Shown here in pieces: positions 26,940-38,063 of a stretch of DNA of 64,000 bases (the stretch's first letter is position 1; the number at the start of each line of letters is the position of its first letter). The notes under the pieces were generated by a model. The model saw only the letters and a list, made by a program, of their open reading frames with translations, was not told the origin of the DNA and did not search any database. The position numbers and the translations under genes are program-made. This DNA comes from Piezodorus guildinii (Eukaryota; Arthropoda; Insecta; Hemiptera; Pentatomidae): contig CM041294.1 of NCBI GenBank assembly GCA_023052935.1, positions 16,808,635 through 16,872,634 of the forward strand, read 5' to 3'.

Positions 26940-27941
26940 ATATAAAAAAAATATGTGTATATATATAAAAGTATATATATGTGTTAATTTTTAGGACTGG
27001 CAACTCTTCTCACTGCTCTTCTGATGCTGGTCTACAGGATGGGTATTAGAACAAGGCAGCAAAGGGATTTACAAGAAAGACTTCAAACAATATCAGATCT
27101 ATTTGGTATTTTTTCAACCCTAAAGAAAATTATACTTATATTTCCATGGAAAAAAATAAATGTTTTATTATAAATTAATGACTTAAATAATAAATGAATT
27201 TAAACTCCACTTCAAAATGTAATTTTAACAGATTCAGAAATAAGGTAGATATAATAATAATAATAGGCTATCTGAACCCGAATGTTCGATGCTGATACCA
27301 CCACCTACACAGACTCATTTAATATTCACTGTTCAAGCCCAAGCTCCCAAAATCAGCCTTAATGCATTCCTCCCATCGACGTTTCGGCCTACCTTTAAAA
27401 GAAAAATAGTTTTATAAATTCTAACCTTTAAGCTTTTAGACAGAAGCCCTGAGCTAAGTAATTTAGCAACTGAATAATAATACGCATTTCCCATTTTTAA
27501 CCGGGACTTCATTTCTTCCTGGATTTCATTTTTTCTTGTTATCATTGAACCTAAGAACTTGAATTTCTCTACTTGCTCAAAAGTATGCCCTGATATATCA
27601 ATATCACTAAGATCGCCACCATTTCTTTTACTAATCATTTGTATTTAGTTGTATGGTTTTCATGTCTTCACCTAGCAGTACCAAATCATCGGCATACCCC
27701 AAAACTGGAATCCTATCACCCATAGGATGATGATGAACCTTTCTCAGTACACGTCACTTTTTCTATGACATATTCTAAAGCAATATTAAATAAAACAGGT
27801 GAAAGAGAGTTTGTTTCAAATCCGATCGCACCTCAAATTTCTCGAAGTAATTATGACCGATTCTAACTTTATGGAAGGTAGATATAAATAGAAATAGTAA
27901 GATACATATAAACTGCATCTCCAAGGAAATATAAATCAAAC

Positions 27942-28004
<63 letters not shown>

Positions 28005-31000
28005 CAGAGGGTGGTTGAGCATAAAACAAGAGATATAAAGCAAATTCTAAGTTGCTCCTCCTCGCCTTCAAAGGCTATATGGAAGTTTCTTGGGCCAGAG
28101 AGCTCAGGTGAAGGATCAATGCTGAGTATGGTTGTTTTTTTTTTTTCAGGCAAATTCATAATTTTTTTAGTCAAATACATATCAAGCAAAAGAAAGTAAG
28201 CATACCTTGGTCATACAGTCCTTCAAAGGGGATGTAAATAATTATGAATTCTGTTGAAAAACTTAATTAATTAATTATCCTAGGGCCATCAGCTGTGTTT
28301 GAATCTGTGACCTTGGACATAGCAGGCTCCTATGCTAGCCACTGTGCTACAGATAACCCACATATTTAAATAAGGACTAAGGATTTAACATGACCAAGAT
28401 CACAGGTTCAAACCTGGCAGATGGCACTTGGATATTTTTATATGTTTTTAACTTTAATTCATAATTTTTTACATCTCATATGAAGTAGTAAATAACCAAG
28501 AAATTTTCAATACCTTCAAAAAAAACCTCAGTGATACTGAAATTTGAGGCAAATATTGCTATTTATTGTACTATATTTGTATGTATGTTTTTTTTTATCA
28601 CAAAAATCAATTCACCTGAAGAGCCACTTAACATTATTAAAAGTACACTTTTTGTTTTGTTCGCCTTAAAGCCTTTTACATTTAATGCCTAGATCATTAA
28701 GAAAAACACACAAAAAGACGAAAACTAAATTAGGGATAAATAACAGAATATGCTAGCATATGACCACGTGAAGCGTATTATTGTAAATTCTTCATATTAT
28801 TAATCGAAATTTGAATAACGTTTATTCATTCCTTGCTTAGAAATAATGGAACACACGAGCAGTACCTTTTTACTTTCACTTACCTACATATGAAATATAT
28901 ATTAAGGGAAAGTATTGCGATCGTGAACATTTTGGAATTCCAGTTTTCAACCGAAATACACGTTTCAGGGTCCCTTGAGTCCAAATTACCAAGTCCCGAA
29001 AAAAGGTGTGGGTGTGTGTTTATTTATTTTTTTTTTTTGGGGTAGGGGAACAATCTTTCATGAGACGAGGTGCAACAATCAAGTCACACAACAGTGTGAG
29101 ATTCTTACTCACTAAAAACCACCTCCCAATTCGTCTTTACCACCCCTCGGAACCGCTGTCAAGCATTACTTCGCGGGGGGCAGAAGGGCTAAATGCCTAC
29201 TTCTTTCCTGGACATCCTATTTGGGCTAGGCCCTGCCTCTCCTTTCTTGCTCCTGTTGTCTGAGTCTTTTGCCAATTTGTGTTGCATAATCAGCTACAGC
29301 GCTCCAACTCTCCTGGCTAGTCATCATCGAAGCGACTACATTTTCTGGCGACAATTTCGTTCCTAATTTAGTGTCTAGCTCCGACTTTTCTCGAATGAAT
29401 CCTGACCAAGAGAAGAATTTATGTTCCACTGTTTGTTCCAGGGGATCACAGGATGGATACGGTGAGCTATCCTCTATTTTGAATCGGGCTAAGTAGGCTC
29501 TGAAGCAACCATGCCCAGTAAGTAGTTGAGTGAGATAATAATCTATAGCTCCGTGTTTTCGGGATATCCATGTAGATATATCGGGAATGAGGCGGTAGGT
29601 CCATCTTCCAGAAGATGTGTGTGTGTTTGTGTGTGGTAAGTCCAGCACGAAAACGAAAAGTCGTACGAAACTGAAATTCATATTTAAGACAACTATACGC
29701 CCAAGATGTTACTGCAACTTTTTCATCAAATCCGGCAAACCAGAACAACGTCTTACCATGCATTTTGCACCTTTTAACGATTTTGATTAAACTCCCTAAA
29801 TCGATGTAAAATTTAATATCATATAGGTTTTATTCTGATTAAAATAGTTTGACAGGGCTTAATCGCTGAAATATTGAATGCTTTCCTCTAAAGTAGCTTT
29901 TATTTTGTATATTTTATAAAATTAACCATATCATCTTATTAGCATTGATAAAAAACAGCTAAATATAGAAGTTGAGCGAATTTGATACATAACTAATGCA
30001 CAAAAGAGCAGACATATTTTTGTACCCAAATCAAGTGTTTTTGAACATAAAACCAGTAATATAGGTGTATAATATGCCGTTGGAAAGCTAAAGATTTAAG
30101 GATATTGTAAAAGTTAACGGAGAGTGATTAAAAGCCGATACAACAAACTAATTGTCGTTGATAATATTATAATAGACTGTTCGATAAAACACATGTTTTT
30201 ATTGAAACGATTTTGTTTGTTTATTTATTTAACGTCACTTTATGCTACTATGGCTAATCGGACGATGCTACAGCGGGAGTCCTAAATTTTGCCTATCCAG
30301 ATTTTATTAGGATAGGGATCTTTAACGAGTACCTGAAATCGCACAGGCTCGGGACCACCTTTAACGTCCCCTCCGAAGGACGGCATAACTAAGAATTTTT
30401 TACTCCCATTAAAAAAACGCCCACCTGCGGGTTTGAACCCGTGACCTTTGGCATAGGAGGCTGTTATGCTAACCACCCAGCAACAAGTGATCCCTGAAAC
30501 GATTTTATTAATTCTTTATCAATTTATTTTCATCTCTAAAAGTATTTTAAAATTCTTAAATTTATTTTATCAACGTGGGCAAGTGAAAGTTGGGTGTCAT
30601 TGTGAATGTCGCGCAAAAGATTTTTTTCTGTTCCAATAGATCATGACCAAAGCGAAAAACATGTACTACGCATGATCTGACATATCTTTACAAAAATTAG
30701 TGATGAGGTAGAATACTTCATAGAATTAGCAAGAGGGGTATATATGTACCTACATACTTACCTTTGTATGTGTATTTTTTCCGCTTAATTTTTATTTCTA
30801 CTAATTATGGGATACTGTTATTATTTCTAATTAAAAAAAAAAAAAGATAAGCCAGAGGAAATTTAGAAAAAAAAAAATCTGGTAAGGGCAACACACGACT
30901 TTCACTTACCTCCATTTTTAAAATCAATGAAAGAATTTTCAAAAACAGTTAGAGATAAAAATACTTGAAACTATTAAGGAATTAATTAAATTGAATTTAT

Positions 31001-31385
31001 ATAGAAACATGTGTTTTATTAAAAAAACTATTATATTATTATCTAAAATAAGCAGTTAGTTTATGTTCATTTCATCACTCTCTATTAACTTTTAAAATCT
31101 TGTGAATGGGATGATATTTTTTATAAAATCTTTAGCTTTCCAACGGTATGTCATACATGTATATTACTGCTCTTATGTTCAATATAGCGAGTTTAATTAA
31201 AATCGTCGGAACCGTTTTTGAGAAAATCGAAAAGAGGTGCAAAATGCATGGTATAAAGTTCCTCTTCTGGTAGGCTCATTTTGATGAAAAAAGTTATGTC
31301 ACGTCTCGGGCGTATAGTTGTCTAAAATATGAAATTTCAGTTTCATAGGACTTACCGTTTCCGCCCGGGAGTTACCACACACACA

Positions 31386-31434
<49 letters not shown>

Positions 31435-34400
31435 CTTTTTGCGGGACTTAGTTATTTGGACTCAGGGGACCCTAAAACATGTATTTCCGTTGAAAACTGG
31501 AATTCGAAAATTTTCACGATCGCAATACTTCCCCTTACTATACATAGTAAGTGAAAGTAAAAAAGTGTAAAATTAATAACCTAAAATTGCATTTCCTGGA
31601 AGTCAAGTGTACGAAAAAGTTTGCTAACAAATCCTTATTATGACCCAACCTCATATACGTAATTTTACATCTCCTTACAAAAACAATAATACTCTGTTTT
31701 TTATCTGAGTTGTACACATGTGCACACATTGGAAACAAACATTTGAACATCCATGTACGAATGAGGGGTCACCCATAGCGTAGTTGCTAGCATAACAGCT
31801 TTCTATGCCAAAGGTCGCGGGTTCAAACCTTTAATGGGAGTAAAAAATCCTTAGTTATGCCGTCCTTCGGAGGGGACGTTAAAAGATGGTCCCGAGCCTG
31901 TGGAATGTCAGGTACTCGTTAAAGATGCCTATCCTAATAAAACCTGGGTAGGCAAAATTTAGGACTCCCGCTGTAGCATCGTCCGATTAGCCTTAGTAGC
32001 TTAAAGTGACGTTAAACGAATAAACAACAATCAACAATGTACGAATGAAAACTACTCATGGATCACTGATTGCATCTGCACACAAAACAGTAAATCTGTA
32101 TTGCCACAGTCAGCTAGACGAAAGGCCTAAAATTTAGGCTGAAATGTCTTCAAACAATAAAATTATCGTCTTTAAGTAAATGTGATGTCTTCGACTAGCA
32201 CACACTCAAATCCTTTGGGTAAACAAATGAATAATTCAACTGAAGTAAATAGTCTTTGAAAGAAGTGGACTAAGCGTAATTTCATTCTTGCTACGCAACA
32301 ACTCTGTGTTCACGGAATGTTTTTAAATAACCAGGTATTAAAATAAAGTTGTTGTTTTTTTTTGTAAATATATAGTATTTTATTCATATTATATTCAGCA
32401 GTTTTGAAAATAATTAATATGATGAATTAATAGCAATAATCAGTAATTATTTAAAAGTGAATTTTTTGATGCGATTCAATGATTAGACTGTCCTGCAAGT
32501 AGTATTTTATCAAAGAATAATTACAACATAAATGATTTTGTTAAATTAAAAGAAATTATGATAGTAAAAATATTTTATTATTTCGAAATCGCGTTTATTG
32601 CGCATCAACAACCCTGCTACGTCTTATGAAAACCCAGAACACCAGAACTCTCCTCTTTATCTGCACATTCATAACCTTCTCTATTTTGGAAACTGATAAC
32701 GTTCACCTAATTCGGCTGTCATTTGTTGCATAATGATCCTGGATTTTGTGTCGTTGACATACCAGTATTATGTTGTCACTTTGCTTCTGTTATCACTTGA
32801 GTTGAAAATGAATATGTTCAATATATCCAAAAAAAGATACAAAATGAGCCCAATTTATGTAATTTAGTGTTGTTATTATGGAATGATGTAGATGGTGAGT
32901 GATTTTGTACATAACATATTAGAAACACAATTAAAAGAACAGCCAATGTATTAAATGAGATTAAAATATTGCATTATAGTTTGGTCCTAATGTCGACACA
33001 AATGTAATTAATGACTACATATTTGTACAGAAGGAGCCCATATATCCGAAATGGATGCGAATGATGATCCACCAATTTATGAGCCTCCACCGAGCTATGA
33101 GGAGGTAATGAAGAGAGAGAAGGAAAAGATTGCATCAAGAAGTAACTATTCAAAGTAAGAATTTATTATTATGCGTGTGATAGTTTTAAGCATTTCATGA
33201 TTTCTGTACATTTAATGATTGCATCCTTAAGGCCAATAATAGGGACAGGCAAGTAAAAGAACCTTCATGATAGTAGCAGGAGAAAGGGAAGGCATGATAC
33301 TTTTTAATAAAGTCAGATAATAACATCAAATATTACTTTTTTTAAGTCTAATAATATCATTAAACATGGTTTTTAATAACAGTTTTAAAAACTAAATGAT
33401 AAAATTACTTAAAAACAAATAGTCGGTTAGGTATATTATGTAAGCATGTTTTTACTTACACTTAATGATATGTGTATTATATAGGAAGAAAAAGTATTGC
33501 GATTGTGGAAATTTTTGAATTTTAGTTTTGAGTTTTAGGGCCCCCCGAATTCAAATGACCACATTCCACAAAAAGGTCTGTGTGTGTGTGTGTTAGGTCT
33601 AATAAACTATAAGCTGTCCGAAACTGAAATTTAATATTTAAGACAACTATACTCCCAAGATATAGAGTCACGTTCAAAGGATGGCAGATGATAGTATCCC
33701 CAAGAGAATAATGAGATATGGGCCGTGGGCAAAAAGAAGAGAGGGAGACCAGGTTGGAAGGGGTGCAGTGGGGACATCAGGCTGGTGGACGGTGGCCAGG
33801 AATAAAGAAGAGTGGGGAAGATTTCTTTTGGAGGCTAGGGCCCGAACTGGGCAGTAGCGCCGAGGATGTATGTATGTGTACTCCCGAGATGTTACAGCAA
33901 ATTTTTCATTAAAATCAGCTAACCAGAAGAGTCGTATTATTGTTAACATACATTTTGCACCTTACGATTTTATCAAAAACGGCTATATAATGATTAAACT
34001 CGCTATATGGATGTAAAATTTAATGGGCTTTAATATGATGTACATTTCGTTCTGATTGAAATAGTCATGACATGCTGATATTTTAAATTTTCATCCTCTA
34101 AAGTACCTTTAATTTTGTAGATTTAAAAAAAGTAGGCACATTATCTTATTAGCATTGATAAATAATGGCTAAATATGCAAGTTGAGCTAATTTCAATAAC
34201 ATTGAATAACTAAATTTTAACAGGCAGCTGATCCTAGAATTTAAAAAAAGTTCCCATCCAAAACTACTAAATTTACGACTTCCTCTTTAGTATCTCTCGA
34301 TAGCCACACTTTCATAAAATGACGTTAATTGAATAAAAATAACCTGAAATTTAAAACTTACATATGAAGGTGTTTATTCAAATGCTCATAAAGAAATCAA

Positions 34401-37127
34401 ATATTGTTAATTATTTTCTGCAATACAACTGCTCTTTAAGATCATTATTTTCAAAATATTAGAAAATGACCTATTGTAAGGTTGTGTTGTAGGCACCTGT
34501 CAGTAAACACAAGCAATTAAATTTCATAGAATGTTGAATTGGTCCGTGTAGGGCCTGTGATTATTATTAAAAGCCAAGAATTAACAAAAATTTTACCTTA
34601 AGGTATTTACAAATAATTTCCCAGTGACATGTCGCGGACCCCCTGGACATCATCTGCAGATTAATAGTTGGGTACCAGCAGACTATAGCACGGCCAATAT
34701 AAACATAATTTTATAAATATTAAATTATTTATTTTGATAATATAAAGTTTAATGTACATTTGTTTTTAGCTTGAATGCTGTAACTACCGTCAAGCTCCCA
34801 GATTCACCTCCACCACCTTACAAAGGTATAAAAAATTACTTTATAATTAGTACTTTTTAATAAATTTCTTTTAATTATTTAATTATTTTCAGATGATATC
34901 AAGGCAGTAACAGAAGAAATAAATGCATGGGCCCCGTTCTATGACAACATTGATGGTGCTGGACCAAGTTCAGGGTCTAATTCAAAAATTGTTAGAGAAA
35001 TATCTCCATCACAAAGAAAACCCTTTGATATTAGGTATTGAAAAATATGTACATTGATGAATAAATATCTAATTTAAAATTCTGCTGATTAATCATAGAA
35101 TGAGTAGTTTATTATTTATTCAATTAATCATATCTTTGAAATGGGGTGTTTTCCATTTTTCATTAAAAGAAAGAAAATATTTCAGGTGTACTTAACTTAG
35201 CTTTTATCTTTAATAACCAATTGTTCAATTTTGCTATTCACTGACTTAGGATTCTTTATAATAATTATGTTTTGTAAAATTGAAATAGATAAAAAATTTC
35301 AAAGCTCATAAAAAATATGTTTATAACTTATTATGATATGAGCTTTGCAGTTCAATATTATAGATTATTACTGTATTTTCATCATGGAAATTCACACATA
35401 GTCATTACCTTTACTTATTAAAGTTTTTTTTAAAATATATTAAAAAGCATAGTAAGATACCTATTATTTACAAATTACTCATCTTTTCTTTTAGGCTTCC
35501 TCTATTAATTTTGATCAATAATTAGGTTCTTTTAATGTTAAGTAATAAATTCAAGTGAGTAGTTTATCTCTTATTAATACTAGCTATGTTGCCTCACAAA
35601 GTTACAAAGTCTTACTTCATGAAAATAGGAAACAGAAATAAAGGTGAACTGAGTTAAAAGCATTATGCTTGAATGAACTTGTAGAATTTGGGCTCCATAG
35701 GATTTGAGTTTAAGTACCTCAGTTTACGGAGAGAGATTTCAGATAAATACCTCAACCAGTATTCTGCCAGATGTGGTTACTAACCATCTCTTATTCTGAG
35801 GGAAAATAAAAAATAGATAGATTTGAACTATTGAAGAATTTACTAACTCATTTTGGAGGAAAAAATAAAAATTCCTTGGTTAAATACTAAGTTGGGGAAA
35901 TGATATTAGTAATATAGATGTAGAATACTGTCGCAAGTATTCCTTGCATCCTTCTTTTACTAAGTTATCTGATCTTGTTCCCCATCATACATCTCAGATC
36001 TTCTCATATTCAAATCCTCAATCCATTCCCAGAACACTAGTACAAAGCCTTCTGATTTGTGTATTCCGTCCCATCGAAACGCAGCTTTTAACAAATCTTT
36101 CATAATCCGATCCTCTTCCATATGGAACTATATTCTTTCTCATATCTGTAATTCTAATACCCTCCTGACATTTGGATCCCGTCTTTTTAATTACTTCCAG
36201 CCCATTTTCCATGAAAATATGTAAATTAAAAAAGCTATAGAAGTGTTACGTGATTGTTCATTTTTTTTTTAATTAAATAAGAATTGTATTTTATTTTTTG
36301 GTACATGGAAATTATTATTTAATTATCATATAAATTTTTATAAATATTTTCTATGTAGTTAGCTTTGAGGCTATATACTGATTTATTATATTTTTCACTC
36401 TCATGTGATTTATCTTATTTTTATTTTACTTATTATTTTTCACTGTTGTTTAGTATTTTACTATTCTTACTCTGAGGCGACAGATCCCAAATTTATTGTA
36501 TTTTGTATTATTCTGAAGGGACTTGTCTCAGAATATTATTATAATTATATATTGCTTTGGAAAGCTAAAGGTTTTCAAAGAATATTTTCTAACATTAAGT
36601 AGTTTATGCAGAGAAGGTAGTGTACACCTGATTATTATTTTTTGTTTTCTGTTAGTATAGTTACTTCATAATGTATTATTATTAATCAATCTAATTAGGT
36701 GATTCCTTTGTACTTGTTCTTTTATCCAAACTAACCATAGCCTATTTTCATGCCTTAGAGTAGGGACTTGTTCTGGAATAAATTAAGATTTTTTTTATTA
36801 CTTTTAAAGTATTTGCAGGCTGAAAAATAATTCAATTGTCGAGCTTTGCAATTATATTTAGATTTTTTTATTTTTAGATCATTTCTCGGAAGTGTTGGTT
36901 GTGGACTGCGTGATGAATGCGACTGTGCTGGAGCTTGTAGCTGTGCACTAACCCGTCGTAGCACCTTTTCAGCTACTTGGTCTCCAGCATCTTCCCGCAC
37001 GAATGCCATTGATAATCTCTTGCAGAATATTCACTCCCAAAATCAGAATCCTGAATCAAGTGATGTAAAATCTTGCGTAAAAGGGAGCCTGTCTGCAGAT
37101 AATATTTTTCAATCAGAGTGCATGTAG
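17503..37127 (+). CDS. Single-pass membrane protein: three CUB-like domains, LDLa, TM, PPxY tail
   Basis: Thirteen exons join in phase: 17503-17651, 17740-18052, 18953-19152, 20424-20613, 22055-22222, 22902-23093, 25089-25205, 25553-25675, 26995-27105, 33031-33154, 34770-34825, 34893-35034 and 36878-37127 (stop TAG). With the candidate exon at 12145 they give 730 residues. Exons 1-2 encode a Cys-rich CUB-like domain, 3-4 a clear CUB ([14 protein letters not shown], later [10 protein letters not shown]) and 5-6 a third ([11 protein letters not shown]). The next exon is an LDLa repeat ([20 protein letters not shown], then DNSDEPDTC). The transmembrane helix spans two exons ([21 protein letters not shown]). 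The tail has PPPSYEEV and PPPPYK, PY motifs that bind WW domains of NEDD4-type ubiquitin ligases, and a Cys cluster near the C-terminus. The layout resembles Neto and LRP3/10/12 receptors, but I cannot name the orthologue. Confidence 0.87.
18053..18952. other. Intron with a truncated LINE
   Basis: The intron following the 17740-18052 exon. The LINE 3' end at about 18395-18912 fills most of it, and nothing else is recognisable. Confidence 0.8.
18395..18912 (+). mobile_element. 5'-truncated LINE, hairpin-ended family H, copy 1
   Basis: A degraded frame reads [19 protein letters not shown] and later LFWNSLP, the usual RT C-terminal region of many arthropod LINEs. The 3' end carries a hairpin GGGACTACTCGTCCC, then AGAATATAATT and a run of (TTTCA) units. 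The copy at 53990 is a close relative, and the one at 25823 has the same ending. Confidence 0.75.
19673..20357 (+). mobile_element. 5'-truncated non-LTR retrotransposon with RNase H (I/R1-like)
   Basis: The fragment starts inside an RNase H domain ([20 protein letters not shown], broken by an in-frame TGA near 19819). It continues into the C-terminal region with a zinc-knuckle-like motif [16 protein letters not shown]. It ends in a poly-A run at 20338-20350. AAATATTAA occurs on both sides (19664-19672 and 20358-20366), a plausible short target duplication. RNase H after the RT points to the I or R1 groups rather than Jockey or RTE. Confidence 0.82.
20614..22054. other. Intron with an RTE-like insertion
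   Basis: The intron between the exons ending at 20613 and starting at 22055. The RTE-like fragment at 20991-21603 is the only element recognised. The segment 21620-21950 is more GC-rich than its surroundings but has no frame or family I know. Confidence 0.7.
20991..21603 (-). mobile_element. 5'-truncated RTE-like LINE with 16-bp target duplication
   Basis: The minus strand encodes an RT C-terminus ([33 protein letters not shown] and a [20 protein letters not shown] ending). The 3' end is an (ATT)n run. TTAATAAGCCTGAATA occurs exactly at 20975-20990 and again at 21604-21619, a perfect 16-bp duplication, so this is a complete, 5'-truncated insertion. Confidence 0.88.
22223..22901. other. Intron with fold-back F2
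   Basis: The intron between exons ending at 22222 and starting at 22902. It contains the F2 fold-back and ends in a long poly-T tract (about 22873-22898) that serves as the polypyrimidine tract of the next acceptor. Confidence 0.8.
22543..22789. repeat. Fold-back element F2, copy 1
   Basis: Nearly perfect arms of about 70 bp: GAGAGGAGTTGGTTCAGG at the left pairs with CCTGAACCAACTTCTCTC at the right. The inner arm includes GTGCCGACGTTTCGG. A one-armed copy lies near 41283-41395. Confidence 0.87.
24097..25017 (+). mobile_element. Internally deleted mariner element
   Basis: Terminal inverted repeats TTGGGTTGTTTCACATGAAA (left) and TTTCATATGATATAACCCAA (right) are flanked by TA at 24095-24096 and 25018-25019. 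The element is 921 bp against about 1.3 kb for complete mariners. The transposase N-terminus (from 24281, [20 protein letters not shown]) is intact through its paired helix-turn-helix. The frame then jumps to the C-terminus ([14 protein letters not shown]), so the first two catalytic Asp residues are missing. Later stops (near 24812) also break it. The protein cannot be active, but the ends could still be mobilised by a related transposase. Confidence 0.92.
24281..24736 (+). pseudogene. Mariner transposase remnant, DNA-binding half only
   Basis: The 151-residue frame keeps the helix-turn-helix pair: [18 protein letters not shown], then TIRRWFAKF with the GRPP linker and [10 protein letters not shown]. 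Its last ~20 residues are out of frame with the normal protein because of the central deletion. Mariner transposases run to about 345 residues, so this is less than half. A DNA-binding-only product could compete with full transposase, but nothing shows that it is expressed. Confidence 0.85.
25718..25822. repeat. (TA)n microsatellite
   Basis: Long TA runs with a short T-rich interruption near 25730-25760. They adjoin the 3' end of the minus-strand LINE. Confidence 0.9.
25823..26835 (-). mobile_element. 5'-truncated LINE, hairpin-ended family H, copy 2
   Basis: The minus strand reads through an RT thumb and C-terminus: [46 protein letters not shown] and [17 protein letters not shown]. One stop (near 26608) interrupts the frame. 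The 3' end has the hairpin GGGACAAAGTCCC, then AGAATAAAATT and TTCTA repeats, like copies 1 and 3. Confidence 0.82.
26881..26935. repeat. (TA)n microsatellite
   Basis: About 24 TA units. Frames across it give only Tyr-Ile strings and are not genes. Confidence 0.9.
27255..27874 (-). mobile_element. RTE-like LINE fragment with catalytic motif and 13-bp target duplication
   Basis: Same family as 20991-21603. The minus strand includes the RT active site ([16 protein letters not shown], about 27661-27711), then [18 protein letters not shown] and KVRIYKT, then skips to the 3' end by an internal deletion. AAGGTAGATATAA occurs at 27242-27254 and 27875-27887 as an exact 13-bp duplication. The tail is (ATT)n. 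Confidence 0.87.
27943..28000. repeat. (TA)n microsatellite
   Basis: About 28 uninterrupted TA units in the same intron. Confidence 0.9.
28281..28362 (-). mobile_element. SINE tRNA-like head fragment
   Basis: Reverse complement reads GGGTTATCTGTAGCACAGTG, GCTAGCATAGGAGCC and a weak B box GATTCAAACA. This matches the SINE-1 head only. A second B-box-like stretch, AGGTTCAAACCTGGCAG, follows at about 28406 on the plus strand. Confidence 0.6.
29018..29612 (-). mobile_element. R1-like LINE 3' fragment inserted in an AC repeat
   Basis: The minus strand encodes the C-terminus of an R1-type ORF2: [36 protein letters not shown], then a knuckle-like [16 protein letters not shown]-richer 3' UTR and a poly-A run (poly-T at about 29025-29037 on the plus strand) follow. 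It sits between two TG-rich blocks that belong to the core of M copy 2. Confidence 0.82.
30215..30495 (-). mobile_element. SINE-1 copy with perfect 11-bp target duplication
   Basis: GAAACGATTTT at 30204-30214 is repeated exactly at 30496-30506. All SINE-1 landmarks are present in reverse, with B box GGTTTGAACCC on the plus strand. It lies inside family M copy 2. Confidence 0.95.
30880..31562 (+). repeat. Repeat family M, copy 3, with an expanded (CA)n core
   Basis: Starts GGGCAACACACGACTTTCAC and ends GTAAGTGAAAGTAAAAA. The CA core at about 31375-31432 is expanded to more than 25 units, next to GACCTTTTTGCGGGACTT. Confidence 0.85.
31765..32036 (+). mobile_element. SINE-1 copy with perfect 12-bp target duplication
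   Basis: ATGTACGAATGA at 31753-31764 is repeated at 32037-32048. A box in TAGCGTAGTTGCTAGC, B box GGGTTCAAACC, and the 3' signature CTGTAGCATCGTCCGATTAG are all present. Confidence 0.95.
33475..34210 (-). repeat. Repeat family M, copy 4, with an RTE-like insertion
   Basis: Reverse-oriented M landmarks flank 33660-33880, including the TG core near 33575 and GTTAAACTCGC-type sequence near 33995. The copy is diverged and its right end is poorly defined. Confidence 0.6.
33660..33885 (+). mobile_element. RTE-like LINE 3' end fragment
   Basis: This short GC-richer block inside M copy 4 translates to [20 protein letters not shown] and then [15 protein letters not shown] with a stop. That resembles the C-terminal end common in RTE-like arthropod endonuclease-RT proteins. 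Frame damage makes assignment tentative. Confidence 0.5.
35035..36877. other. Last intron of the CUB/LDLa gene
   Basis: AT-rich. An unrecognised minus-strand frame (36018-36212) is the only stretch of mildly different composition. I see no known repeat. Confidence 0.7.
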
Positions 37128-38063
37128 TTTTATTTTTATATTCGGACTGCTTGTAATTAAATATAAATATATTTGTAAATAGTTGGTCACAGAGATTTTG
37201 AAAGATATTTTATTACTCAATATACTAGTAAATAAAAGTGCTTAGAAATTAGAACTATCCTTTTCAGCATTTTAAGTTTACTTTATCATCTATAATCTGT
37301 GAATATGAATTTAGTTAGGTATTTTATTATAAATTTAGTTATTAATTTTTATTATTCTTACAATTTTTATCTGAGTTATGATTTAGTATATTATTTTAAA
37401 TATAATTTTATTTAAACTGAATAAATATCAGTATTTTGTTTATTGAAGAATAGAAGCAACTATAATAAAATTATTAAACAAGAAAAAATTATTTTGGGTG
37501 TCGTTCTTATAATTACCATACTCTGTTGGTGTTTGATGATTAACATGGTAAAGTTACTGTTAAATAGCAGTGCACCTTGTTGTTGAAAAAAGAATTTGCA
37601 CATTTCTTGTGATGATTAATAGGCAGTTTTGATTTAAAGTTATTTTTAATAACTTAAATATTAAACTTATTTTTCCCATCTCAATAAACACATCTTGTGG
37701 AATGTCATTTCCTAAATCTGCCATTTCTATGAAAGGCAAGGTCTTACTTTAGAATGGCTTAAAGACCGTTTAGACGTGTTGATCAGACTTGGAAAATTGG
37801 GAAGTGGGCAAGATTTATCAAGAGGTCTAAATGCTACGTCTGGTTTATTGGGCTGCTGGTTTTTCCACTTCTATGTTGTGCTAATTATAACCACACGCTT
37901 CTTTTGCTCTCCAAATTTATTTTGTTAATCTATTATATAAATCATTTCTCTTTTTTTGGAGATTGGAATTTTTCTTAAATTTGTATATATATATTGGATA
38001 AAGATAGGGGGGAAGAGATTAAATAAAAAAAAATAAAACTGTATATTTAGTCTATTATTTTTA

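Larger units (their letters stand above)
25676..26994. other. Intron splitting the transmembrane helix; LINE plus TA microsatellites
   Basis: The intron separates the two exons that encode the single transmembrane segment. It contains (TA)n tracts at about 25718-25822 and 26885-26935 and the LINE fragment between them. Confidence 0.8.
28867..30600 (-). repeat. Repeat family M, copy 2, interrupted by an R1-like LINE and a SINE
   Basis: The left end TTTTTACTTTCACTTACCTA and the right end GGGCAAGTGAAAGT are the M termini in reverse. Between them lie the usual M landmarks, an R1-like fragment inside the TG-rich core (about 29018-29612) and SINE-1 at 30215-30495. This gives the order of events: M first, the other two later. 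Confidence 0.75.
27106..33030. other. Large intron with nested repeats
   Basis: The 5.9-kb intron between the exons ending at 27105 and starting at 33031. It holds an RTE-like fragment, a TA tract, SINE heads, two family M copies (one with two nested insertions) and a SINE-1. The segment 32050-33000 shows no repeat I recognise. It has a few CpGs near 32580-32640 but no supported promoter. Confidence 0.75.

Noticed and set aside
26806..28189. Tyr/Ile-rich frames over TA tracts
   Set aside because: Translations of (TA)n microsatellites.
32580..32900. Alternative internal promoter of the CUB/LDLa gene
   Set aside because: Some CpGs are present, but no start exon with a usable frame and donor could be supported.
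36018..36212. Minus-strand 64-codon frame in the last CUB/LDLa intron
   Set aside because: No recognisable motif and no splice context; possibly a decayed repeat, but not supportable.
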